From a bacterium (GTDB lineage: Bacteria > Desulfobacterota > GWC2-55-46 > S146-80 > JALXFI01): a stretch of 5,439 bases of DNA. Shown one piece after another: positions 1 to 5,256 of this stretch; the first letter of the stretch is position 1, and the number at the start of each line of letters is the position of its first letter. The DNA lies in the NCBI GenBank assembly GCA_027069035.1, contig JALXFI010000060.1:1-5439 (forward strand). The letters run 5' to 3'. The position numbers and the translations under genes were made by a program. A model generated the notes under the pieces. The model did not search any database. It was not told the DNA's origin and was given only the letters and a program-made list of their open reading frames with translations.

Positions 1-199
1 TAAAACCTTTAATCCCCATAAACATTCCCCCAAAATCCCCTTACTACCCTTCCATCACACCTCAGACGCTCTTCACACGTCAGCCAGACCTCTGTCTTTT
101 CAATCTTCATTGTACGTAACCATGATCTGCATCAATTTGTTGTTAAAAAGATGCACAAAACAGGTCTGAATTTATTTTAGATAAAATATGATATTACGT
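1..199. other. Gene-poor left edge, mostly repeat copy
   Basis: This stretch lies downstream of the nucleotidyltransferase gene. Its first half is the left copy of the direct repeat described separately. The rest (about 111-199) is AT-rich and holds no convincing gene on either strand. In particular, no HEPN gene follows the nucleotidyltransferase stop codon, although that is a usual place for the toxin partner. No terminator hairpin with a T-run was seen. Confidence 0.5.
11..107 (-). repeat. Left copy (A) of ~98-bp direct repeat
   Basis: This segment aligns with 690-787 in the same orientation, with one single-base gap and roughly 16 mismatches, about 80% identity by hand count. The best conserved part is the right end, where CAGCCAGA, one C/T difference, then CTCTGTCTTTTCAATCTT is shared. 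On the minus strand it contains a 33-codon frame (9-110, ATG start) beginning MKIEKTEVWLTCEE. After that, the single-base gap throws it out of register with the other copy. In the alternative frame it still resembles copy B (WKGSKGIL against WKGNKGVL), so copy A looks like the damaged one. There is no clear ribosome binding site in front of it. The origin is unknown: a decayed gene fragment or a small mobile or recombination repeat are both possible. Confidence 0.7.
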
Positions 200-490
200 T
201 CAGACATAAACCACCTCTGAGAGTATATGAGATTTAATCTCTTCTTTTAAAGCATCCTTAAGCACAAGATCTACCTTGCAACCAAACAGGTCCTCAAGGT
301 AAAACTTAAGATCCATATAATTATCAAAAGTTTTATACCCATCTTCGAATTTAACTAATATGTCAACGTCACTTTTCCTTCTCGCCCTTTCTTTTACTCT
401 GGAACCAAAAATACCAATCTCTTTAACCTTAAATCTCGGTTTTATCTCAGAAAGATGTTTTTTTAATTCATCAGTCATTCTCTTCCTCAT
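200..490 (-). CDS. MntA-type minimal nucleotidyltransferase (orphan)
   Basis: This 96-residue protein is a complete minimal DNA-polymerase-beta-type nucleotidyltransferase. The signature GS-x10-DxD is exact: G29-S30, then D41-V42-D43, with the third carboxylate at D74 in VDLVL. Proteins of this size and motif are typically MntA antitoxins that AMPylate and silence a HEPN toxin (HepT); that role is family knowledge. The ATG start follows GGAGG at a spacing of seven bases, a strong ribosome binding site. What is odd is the absence of a HEPN gene on either side: nothing downstream carries the R-x4-6-H-x-Y motif, and only an unconvincing 53-codon frame ends on the start codon upstream. It may be an orphan antitoxin, act in trans, or be a remnant of a broken pair. 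Direct repeats flank it. The family call is secure; the antitoxin role is inferred. Confidence 0.85.
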   Translation of the reverse strand: MRKRMTDELKKHLSEIKPRFKVKEIGIFGSRVKERARRKSDVDILVKFEDGYKTFDNYMDLKFYLEDLFGCKVDLVLKDALKEEIKSHILSEVVYV

Positions 491-648
491 TTGGCACCTC
501 CTCTACGGTTTCTACAGTAAGGTGGATGTTGCAAACCCGATGATGTTACCCACTGAACCACTTCTGTGCCTGCAGACATTTTCAGACTTTTTAAACATAA
601 GTGCTCTTTCTCAATGGCTAATTTGATATCGCTTATAGAACGATTCAA
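487..648 (-). other. 53-codon open frame ending on the nucleotidyltransferase start
   Basis: A minus-strand frame is open from a possible TTG at 648 to a TGA at 487-489. That TGA overlaps the nucleotidyltransferase ATG in the ATGA arrangement typical of coupled genes. The product would begin LNRSISDIKLAIEKEHLC and end in RRGGAK, the latter simply reading through the ribosome binding site of the next gene. No good ribosome binding site serves the TTG. I do not recognise the sequence and see no HEPN catalytic motif. An open frame of this length arises by chance fairly often, so it may be noise or the tail of a decayed upstream partner gene. Confidence 0.2.
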
Positions 649-688
649 CTTCTATCATTCATTCCCTCTATACCCATGAAACTCTGTT

Positions 689-796
689 CTATCCCTGTAC
701 ATATTCCTCCAAAACCCCCTTATTGCCCTTCCATCTCCGCTCAAAAGGCTCTTCACAGGTCAGCCAGATCTCTGTCTTTTCAATCTTTGTAATCAT
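689..796 (-). CDS. Hypothetical 35-residue protein or gene fragment
   Basis: This tiny frame lies inside repeat copy B. The predicted product is hydrophilic and charged, with a Trp at position 11, a Cys at 14 and a Trp at 22. The only support for coding is that its first half is conserved at protein level in the left repeat copy. There is no ribosome binding site, signal peptide or membrane segment. It may be the remnant of a longer gene rather than a working small protein. Confidence 0.2.
   Translation of the reverse strand: MITKIEKTEIWLTCEEPFERRWKGNKGVLEEYVQG
690..787 (-). repeat. Right copy (B) of ~98-bp direct repeat
   Basis: This is the direct counterpart of 11-107; together the two copies bracket the nucleotidyltransferase gene. 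On the minus strand this copy carries an uninterrupted 35-codon frame from ATG at 796 to TAG at 689, starting MITKIEKTEIWLTCEEPF and ending VLEEYVQG. Over the shared first residues the two copies differ by one conservative change (V/I) and one silent change (ACG/ACC), which hints that the segment was once coding. The frame has no ribosome binding site. It matches no family I recognise and could be a fragment of a larger gene family. Confidence 0.7.
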
Positions 797-1031
797 ATAG
801 TTAAAAATTCAGGAATTAATAGTCTCAGTCTTGCACACTTTCTTTAATTCCAACCACTTTACCACGAATTATATATTAAATCATTCATATATGAAGTCAT
901 ATAGTTCTTGCGCTAAAAGTTTGCAAAAACCCCGCAAATCTGTCCTCTGAAAAAACTCCCCCAACTCTAAAACTCTTCAACTCTCTTATTCCCTTTCAGC
1001 ATCACAATTTTGAAATCTGCAATTCTTTCCA

Positions 1032-1415
1032 CTACACCCTTGCTCTTACTTTCAGACTTACCCGTTCCCAGGGATTATCGCTCCTGTTTGTGTGGGTTAT
1101 AACGGCATATGCCTTGCTGCCACTGTCCATTAGCTGGGCGGTTGTGGTGTTGTCCATGCGGGGGAGGTAGCCAAGCTTGCGTGAGCCTGAGTAAACTGCA
1201 ACAGCCATCTCGTCGTAAGGATTTTCGGGTTCGCGCTTCAGGGTGAGTCTTGTGCCGGCGCTGAGGCTCTTCCAGACCTTCTCGCCCTCGTAATACTGGA
1301 AACCGGCCACAACGGTTTCGAGAACCGTTATCTCTTTTTCCCTGCGTCTGAATGATAACAACGATACGCCGATCGGGATTGCGAAAATGGCTTTCAGAAA
1401 CTCTCTTCTCTTCAT
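1032..1415 (-). CDS. HIRAN-domain protein with twin-arginine (Tat) signal
   Basis: This is a 127-residue protein. Residues 1-8 read MKRREFLK, a near-canonical Tat signal (RR-x-F-L-K), followed by a hydrophobic stretch at about 9-21. No obvious AxA signal-peptidase site follows, and there is no lipobox Cys, so it could stay as an N-terminal membrane anchor. Residues about 33-125 form a HIRAN domain: AGFQYYEG, then LTLKREPENPYDEMAVAVY at 57-75, then KLGYLPR at 80-86. HIRAN domains are known from HLTF-type SNF2 helicases, where they bind 3' ends of single-stranded DNA, and as stand-alone bacterial proteins. Export of a DNA-binding-type fold is unexpected, and its ligand outside the cytoplasm is unknown. 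The ATG follows AAGGA at a spacing of five bases. It lies 117 bp behind the ATPase stop and may have its own promoter. The domain call is firm; the function is not. Confidence 0.85.
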   Translation of the reverse strand: MKRREFLKAIFAIPIGVSLLSFRRREKEITVLETVVAGFQYYEGEKVWKSLSAGTRLTLKREPENPYDEMAVAVYSGSRKLGYLPRMDNTTTAQLMDSGSKAYAVITHTNRSDNPWERVSLKVRARV

Positions 1416-1438
1416 AGTTTCCTTCAGATGTGTTTTGT

Positions 1439-1455
1439 TGGTATCCCTTATACCA
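1439..1455 (-). promoter_or_regulatory. Small inverted repeat upstream of HIRAN gene
   Basis: TGGTAT and ATACCA form a six-base inverted repeat around a five-base loop, 23 bases ahead of the HIRAN start codon. On the minus strand the right part of the left arm plus loop reads TATAAG, which could serve as a -10 element, but no matching -35 was found. It could be a weak operator or simply chance. Confidence 0.2.
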
Positions 1456-1532
1456 CACCTGCACCCCCAAATGATGTCCCTTCTCTGAAATTCTTTTATT
1501 ATTTTGTCATTTTTTCATGTCTCCATCGCAAA

Positions 1533-2663
1533 TCAAGTGATAAATTCAAGATAGTTTTCCCGATTGATTTGCTGCCAGGTAGCGTTGGTATATGCTGCTG
1601 ACCACTCAGGGGGCGGTTTTTTGCGGCCTTTTCCCCACTTGATCTCATAACCGTGAAGGAGCCCTCCACGTTCCTCGACAAGGTCGACCTCCTGCCGTGT
1701 ATAGGTTCGCCAAAAGTAGTTGTTAGCTGTAATACCAAGGTACTCCTGTTTTTTAAATCGCTCTATGGTGAGGTAGTTTTCCCAGAGTATTCCTACGTCA
1801 TCGCGCAAATCGATAGGATTAAAGTTGTTGATAATAGCATTTCGAATGCCGGTGTCTAGAAAATAGTACCGGCTGTTTTTCGTTATCTCCTTTCTGAGAT
1901 TTCGGCTGTAACCGTAAAGACGCTTCAGAACGAATGCCTTTTCGAGAAGATCGAGGTAGCGTTCGACGGTATTCTTGCTCATGCCGAGATGAGAGGCCAG
2001 TTCATTAAATGAAACTTCACGTCCGATCTGGAAGGCGACAAGCTGCAGCAGGCGGCCGATCTTGGCGGATTGCCGCACGCCATCGAGTTCAAGGATATCT
2101 TTATAAAGATAAGAAGCGATAATCTCCTTCAAGTATTGCTCCCTGCGGCTGTTGTCCTCTGCGAGCACCACTTCGGGATAGGAGCCGTACACAAGCCTGC
2201 TCTCCAGGTTTGCGTCGGTCTGCGGCCTGTTCTCGGTCTTGCCGATTTCAAGCTGCGACAGCGGATAAAGGTGGAGGGTAAATTTCCTCCCCGTCAACGG
2301 CTCGCCGACGTTCCGTGCAAGATCAAAGGATGATGAGCCTGTAGCAATAACACGCACCCCCTCTATATGGTCTACAATCAGTTTGAGGTTTAAACCGATG
2401 TTCGTCACCCTCTGGGCCTCATCAACCACTAACAGGCGGTTTCTCCCGAGAAATGCCTTGAGTTGTTCCACGGATTGGCTGGCGAGATACCTCTGGACAG
2501 TGATGTCCTCGCCGCTAACCAGCAGGAAGGGTTCGGTTACACCTTTTAAATACTGGTTAAGGAGCGTTGTTTTGCCGGTACGGCGGGCGCCGTATATGAC
2601 CACCACTTTACCGGGAGAGATAAGTTTTGTAAGATTATCGAGTTGGGCTTGAGGAATATACAT
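1533..2663 (-). CDS. AAA+ ATPase with DUF4143 C-terminal domain
   Basis: This 376-residue cytoplasmic protein has the AAA_14/DUF4143 architecture. Walker A is GARRTGKT at 25-32, Walker B is LLVVDEAQ at 77-84, and a sensor-1 type ATGSSS lies at 107-112. A winged-helix segment (about 217-245, SFNELASHLGMSKNTVERYLDLLEK) follows. The C-terminal part has LWENYLTIERF at 293-303, QEVDLVEE at 324-331 and YEIKWG at 339-344. The pattern E325-x-D327 followed by E340-x-K342 resembles a PD-(D/E)xK nuclease core, as seen in this family. Length is normal and the protein looks intact. Family members are widespread, often in mobile or variable regions, and their biological role is poorly known; some resemble ATPases linked to defence, but nothing here proves that. 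The ATG follows AGGAG at six bases. It is transcribed in the same direction as the WYL regulator upstream, with a 113-bp gap holding its own likely promoter. Confidence 0.9.
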   Translation of the reverse strand: MYIPQAQLDNLTKLISPGKVVVIYGARRTGKTTLLNQYLKGVTEPFLLVSGEDITVQRYLASQSVEQLKAFLGRNRLLVVDEAQRVTNIGLNLKLIVDHIEGVRVIATGSSSFDLARNVGEPLTGRKFTLHLYPLSQLEIGKTENRPQTDANLESRLVYGSYPEVVLAEDNSRREQYLKEIIASYLYKDILELDGVRQSAKIGRLLQLVAFQIGREVSFNELASHLGMSKNTVERYLDLLEKAFVLKRLYGYSRNLRKEITKNSRYYFLDTGIRNAIINNFNPIDLRDDVGILWENYLTIERFKKQEYLGITANNYFWRTYTRQEVDLVEERGGLLHGYEIKWGKGRKKPPPEWSAAYTNATWQQINRENYLEFIT

Positions 2664-2689
2664 GCCTGTCTCCTAAATATTATCGTCAC

Positions 2690-2733
2690 ATTATTGACCA
2701 TATTAATATTAAATTTGTCAATATGTCAATAAT
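2690..2733 (-). promoter_or_regulatory. Promoter and inverted-repeat operator of the ATPase gene
   Basis: The arms ATTATTGACCATATT (2690-2704) and AATATGTCAATAAT (2720-2733) form an inverted repeat interrupted by one extra base. Read on the minus strand, TTGACA at 2729-2724 is a perfect -35; TTAATA or TAATAT, 17-18 bases on, gives a moderate -10 and places the start of transcription about 27 bases before the ATG. The right arm contains the tandem TGTCAA-TA-TGTCAA (2716-2729). A repressor bound across this site would cover the promoter. The adjacent WYL regulator is the obvious candidate, but this is inferred. Confidence 0.4.
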
Positions 2734-2776
2734 TAGTTGCTTATATGGTTTTGTTCCTGAGGAGTGTCTGAAAAAG

Positions 2777-3748
2777 TTACCTGTAAACTTCCGTCATTTT
2801 TTCTATCTCTTCTTTTATCTCATCCCTCAGTTCAGGGGGAGAGAGCACCTCTACGCTTGCCCCAAACTTTAGTATTTCTCTTTTTACTTCCCTGAAATCC
2901 GCTACCGGAAATTTAAGGCATATGCCGCCGTCTCCATCCTTTGAAAACTCCTGCGCCGAGTGCCATATCTGCTCTTTTACCCATCGGGAGACATCCGGCG
3001 TAAATTTAAGGCAGACCTCAACCGAATCTTCACCGCTAAGTATGCCAAAGTTCTTTCTGATAAATTCCTTTACGGAGACGGGATTTTCGGGCAGGTCTAT
3101 CTTTTTATTCACTGTTGCAGCGCCGGCTATCCGGGAGAGGGCAAAGTCTCTCAGCCTTCCCCTTAGCGTGCAAAAGGCTATGATATGCCAGCTTCCCATA
3201 TAGCAAAGAAGGTGGAGAGGGAGGATTGTCCGTTTGGTCGCTTCATCTGTGTGTGGAGAATAGTATGATATCAGTAATGGGCTGTCGTGCAGGAGCGCGC
3301 CAACAACCGATTGGAATATCTCGTCTTTTACCCTGTAATACTGGATGTTTTTTATCGATACCTTTGCCTCGATATCAACCATCCTGGGTGTATTGTCAAG
3401 AGACCTGAACGAGACAAACTTGTTTAACAGGGCGTAAAGCTGTCCTTTAAGCCTCTTGTCGGGAAGCGCTGCCGCAAGTCTCAGCGCAAGGCAGAGGGAG
3501 AGAAACTCTTCTTCTTTTATCCATATTGGCGGGAGTTCATAGCTGAGATTATCGTATGTATAACCCCTTTTGTCAGGGATGTAATTAAGAGGGGCATTGA
3601 GCCTGTCCCTCATAAATTCAATATCCCTTTGAGCCTGCTTGCGGGATATCTCAAAACGGCAGGCAAGTTTATTTGCATTCGGAAAGAGTTTGTTCTTTAC
3701 CTGTCCATGAAACCAATTATAACGCTCGTAGACGAGCTTACCCGGCAA
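2777..3748 (-). CDS. WYL-domain transcriptional regulator
   Basis: This is a 323-residue helix-turn-helix regulator of the WYL family. Residues about 5-65 form a winged helix: NANKLACRFEISRKQAQRDIEFM, with the recognition helix near 35-47, and RGYTY in the wing. The WYL domain spans about 140-215, with the naming triad in the variant form W187-H188-I189 (GSWHIIAFC) and conserved basic residues in LRDFALSRI (199-207). A C-terminal WCX-type extension (about 240-320) completes the usual layout. WYL proteins sense nucleic acid or nucleotide ligands and often repress defence or DNA-repair genes; that is family knowledge. Translation most likely starts at TTG (3746-3748), seven bases after GGAGG; no in-frame ATG or GTG lies nearby upstream. 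The next gene downstream is the ATPase. Similar TGTCAA repeats precede both genes, suggesting autoregulation and co-control. Confidence 0.9.
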   Translation of the reverse strand: MPGKLVYERYNWFHGQVKNKLFPNANKLACRFEISRKQAQRDIEFMRDRLNAPLNYIPDKRGYTYDNLSYELPPIWIKEEEFLSLCLALRLAAALPDKRLKGQLYALLNKFVSFRSLDNTPRMVDIEAKVSIKNIQYYRVKDEIFQSVVGALLHDSPLLISYYSPHTDEATKRTILPLHLLCYMGSWHIIAFCTLRGRLRDFALSRIAGAATVNKKIDLPENPVSVKEFIRKNFGILSGEDSVEVCLKFTPDVSRWVKEQIWHSAQEFSKDGDGGICLKFPVADFREVKREILKFGASVEVLSPPELRDEIKEEIEKMTEVYR

Positions 3749-3760
3749 AACAACACCTCC

Positions 3761-3782
3761 TTGTCAAATGTCAAGACTTGAC
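3761..3782 (-). promoter_or_regulatory. Tandem TGTCAA and GTCAAGACTTGAC palindrome before WYL gene
   Basis: TGTCAA occurs twice in tandem (3762-3767 and 3769-3774), and the second copy runs into the 13-base palindrome GTCAAG-A-CTTGAC (3770-3782). The site directly abuts the WYL ribosome binding site (GGAGG, 3756-3760), so a protein bound here would block expression. The layout resembles the site in front of the ATPase. Autoregulation by the WYL protein is an inference. Confidence 0.35.
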
Positions 3783-3784
3783 CC

Positions 3785-3808
3785 CAAATCCCGCGATCGC
3801 GGGATTTG
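3785..3808. repeat. Perfect 24-bp palindrome
   Basis: The left half is CAAATCCCGCGA and the right half its exact complement TCGCGGGATTTG, centred on GCGATCGC. It can form a strong 10-bp stem in RNA of either strand and lies between the AMMECR1 stop and the WYL start. There is no T-run on the minus-strand side, so it is a poor intrinsic terminator, though it could stabilise the 3' end of the NUDIX-AMMECR1 transcript. A degenerate relative of the same length sits at 5057-5080, which suggests an interspersed palindromic repeat family. Confidence 0.6.
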
Positions 3809-3939
3809 AAATTGGCAATACATCTTTAACTGCTGTGTTCTCGGCGATTTTCTTTCTCACCGTACCGGTTATGTACGCCTCAAAAGAAAAATTGCCTGTG
3901 GCCTTGCATTTAAAGCGTCTTGCCAATTTGCCCAAAAAC

Positions 3940-4518
3940 CTATCTCTGTTTTTGGGACCTGATATTTTCAGAAAACACCTCTGCGCTAAATATGTATATG
4001 TCAGAGCCTTCTTTCCACGCATCAGCGTTTAACCCTGCCTTATGGCAGGTGTTCTCAAGAAATTGCACCCTGTCCCAGCCGTACTCGGTTGCCACCTGAG
4101 GAAGAAGCACGCCCCTGTTGATTCCTTTTATAATGTAAAGCCCGTGTTTCCCGACTTCTATGTCGGATATCTCTTTTATCTTTTTTAACGGGGAAAGAAC
4201 TGATATCTCTATCTTGACCTGAGGCAGTTCCTCTATTGTAAGCGGCAGAAATCTGGGATCATTTACGGCGGCCTCTCCGGCCATCTCCATAACGGTCTTG
4301 TAAAGGGGTGTGTCTGAGATGAACGTGCCAATACAACCTCTAAGTTGGTGATCTTTATGCAGACTTACGAATGCTCCGCATTTGGCAAAAAGCGATGGGG
4401 TTCCCAAAGCGGGTTTTAACAGACTATCTTCTTCACCTTTGAGATGTTTTTCAATAGCCTTTCTTGCAAGTCTTAGAAGCTCTTGTTTTTCTTTATCTTT
4501 CAGCGTTTCTTCTTCCAC
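3940..4518 (-). CDS. amrA: AMMECR1-domain protein (AmmeMemoRadiSam system protein A)
   Basis: This is a 192-residue protein of normal length for the family. The hallmark LRGCIG is at 59-64. Other conserved blocks are AAVNDPRF (83-90), LPQVKIEISVLSP (98-110), GVLLPQVA (136-143) and FLENTCHKAGL (153-163). C62 and C158 are candidate active residues. In many bacteria and archaea this domain is encoded beside a Memo-family protein and a radical SAM enzyme; the substrate of that trio is not settled. Neither partner is in this window. The start is GTG (4516-4518), nine bases after AGGA and inside the end of the NUDIX gene. The 19-base overlap implies coupled translation from one message. It could act with the NUDIX enzyme or with partners elsewhere in the genome. 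Confidence 0.9.
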   Translation of the reverse strand: MEEETLKDKEKQELLRLARKAIEKHLKGEEDSLLKPALGTPSLFAKCGAFVSLHKDHQLRGCIGTFISDTPLYKTVMEMAGEAAVNDPRFLPLTIEELPQVKIEISVLSPLKKIKEISDIEVGKHGLYIIKGINRGVLLPQVATEYGWDRVQFLENTCHKAGLNADAWKEGSDIYIFSAEVFSENIRSQKQR

Positions 4519-4901
4519 AGAAAATAGTCCTTTAGGATTTTTTGATGGTCGAATGCCAGCCTTTCAGGCAGATTTTCTTCTGTAAACACACCGGCCTCTG
4601 CGGCGTCATCCCGAGCATTTGGACGGCCGTCGGCCTCAGCAATATACACTGTTGAAATCGTGTGATGGCGGGGGTCTCTTGTCGGATCTGAGTACGTATG
4701 AAACTGTTCTTTCAGGGTGACGTTAAGAGATGTTTCTTCTAACGCTTCTCTTACGGCTGCCTTCTCAAGGGATTCCCCATAATCGACAAATCCGCCTGGA
4801 AGCGCCCATCCGTAAGGGGGGTTCTTCCTTTTTATAAGCACTATACCTTTTAAGGTCTCAATTATGATATCTACGGTTGGCAGAGGATTTCTTCTTTTCA
4901 T
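4500..4901 (-). CDS. NUDIX hydrolase, ADP-ribose pyrophosphatase-like
   Basis: This is a 133-residue single-domain NUDIX enzyme. The box GX5EX7REUXEEXGU spans 37-59: G37, E43, R51-E52, E55-E56 and L59, with the usual Gly replaced by S58. The metal-binding glutamates are all present. WALPGGFVDYGES and the later DPRHHTISTVYIA (76-88) resemble small ADP-ribose pyrophosphatases, which split ADP-ribose into AMP and ribose 5-phosphate. The exact substrate cannot be read from the sequence. It is the first gene of a two-gene unit with AMMECR1, whose start lies within its last codons. The ATG lacks a strong ribosome binding site. A short inverted repeat sits just upstream at 4910-4932. Confidence 0.9.
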   Translation of the reverse strand: MKRRNPLPTVDIIIETLKGIVLIKRKNPPYGWALPGGFVDYGESLEKAAVREALEETSLNVTLKEQFHTYSDPTRDPRHHTISTVYIAEADGRPNARDDAAEAGVFTEENLPERLAFDHQKILKDYFLWKKKR

Positions 4902-4909
4902 GGAAATAG

Positions 4910-4932
4910 TTGATAAATATACTTTTTATCAA
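4910..4932 (-). promoter_or_regulatory. Inverted repeat in NUDIX leader
   Basis: TTGATAAA and TTTATCAA form an eight-base inverted repeat around a seven-base centre, starting nine bases ahead of the NUDIX ATG. It may be an operator or a leader hairpin close to where ribosomes would bind. The stem is almost entirely A-T, so it would be weak as RNA; a protein-binding site is more likely. Confidence 0.3.
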
Positions 4933-5056
4933 ATGCACACGGTTTATTTCTGACGCTTCGATAAAAGTTTAAAAAAGAAGAGTCAAGCTAATTGACATTT
5001 AGAATAATATATTTTATATTTACCATTAGATGAAGATTAATTCAATCTAAATTGCT

Positions 5057-5080
5057 CAAATCCGGCTATATCGGGATTTG
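5057..5080. repeat. Degenerate copy of the 24-bp palindrome
   Basis: The ends CAAATCC and GGATTTG match the perfect palindrome at 3785-3808, with identical length; the centre GCTATATC differs and two of the twelve base pairs are broken. Two related intergenic palindromes about 1.25 kb apart suggest a small dispersed repeat family. No transposase is associated with either. Confidence 0.5.
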
Positions 5081-5204
5081 GAAAATTGAGAGATTTTATT
5101 AAGGGTAAAGCAGACGGACCTAATGTTTTGCATCCCTTCCTTTTATCTTTCACATTAGTATAACGTTTTGATGTGCTGAGTATATTTTAGACCGAGTATA
5201 AGGG

Positions 5205-5224
5205 ATCTTTATATCCATAAAGAT
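5205..5224 (+). promoter_or_regulatory. Leader hairpin before DUF2934 gene
   Basis: ATCTTTAT and ATAAAGAT pair perfectly around ATCC, giving an eight-base-pair stem 16 bases upstream of the ribosome binding site. It is A-T rich and of modest stability. It might protect the 5' end of the message or mark an operator; there is no direct support for either. Confidence 0.25.
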
Positions 5225-5256
5225 AATTCTAATTAATTTAAGGAGGTAGGTAAAAC

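Larger units (their letters stand above)
491..1031. other. 541-bp gene-poor interval
   Basis: No convincing full gene was found between the nucleotidyltransferase and the HIRAN gene. The interval holds the leader of the nucleotidyltransferase gene, a 53-codon minus-strand frame at 487-648, the right repeat copy with its 35-codon frame, and an AT-rich tract (about 800-900) containing the 12-bp palindrome TTCATATATGAA at 884-895. The part from about 905 to 1031 is C/T-rich on the plus strand and shows nothing recognisable. The low gene density and repeats give it the look of a decayed or recombined segment. Confidence 0.5.
4902..5256. other. 355-bp divergent intergenic region
   Basis: This AT-rich stretch separates the leftward NUDIX gene from the rightward DUF2934 gene, so it should hold both promoters. 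On the minus strand, TTGACT at about 4980-4985 followed 17 bases later by TATCGA is a weak candidate for the NUDIX promoter. No confident sigma-70 promoter was found for the plus-strand gene, though TATAAC (5159-5164) and TATAAG (5197-5202) are possible -10 elements. It also contains three inverted repeats listed separately. No gene was seen. Confidence 0.5.

Noticed and set aside
487..648. HEPN toxin upstream of the nucleotidyltransferase
   Set aside because: The frame is only 53 codons, lacks R-x4-6-H-x-Y and has no usable ribosome binding site.
11..787. Repeats as integron attC sites around a toxin-antitoxin cassette
   Set aside because: The copies are not internally palindromic, and I found no paired RYYYAAC and GTTRRRY core sites.
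1075..1470. 131-residue minus-strand frame across the HIRAN gene
   Set aside because: It is a frame shadow of the HIRAN gene, with no family features, while the HIRAN frame has a ribosome binding site and clear domain motifs.
2690..2733. Short TGTCAA repeats as a CRISPR fragment
   Set aside because: There are only two six-base units with one- or two-base spacers, next to a promoter, and no cas gene.
3785..3808. Palindrome as an intrinsic terminator for the NUDIX-AMMECR1 unit
   Set aside because: The stem is strong, but no run of U follows it in the minus-strand transcript.
3673..4032. 119-residue plus-strand frame spanning WYL start and AMMECR1 end
   Set aside because: It is antisense to two well-supported genes, its hydrophobic composition is that expected of a reverse-strand shadow, and no ribosome binding site was found.
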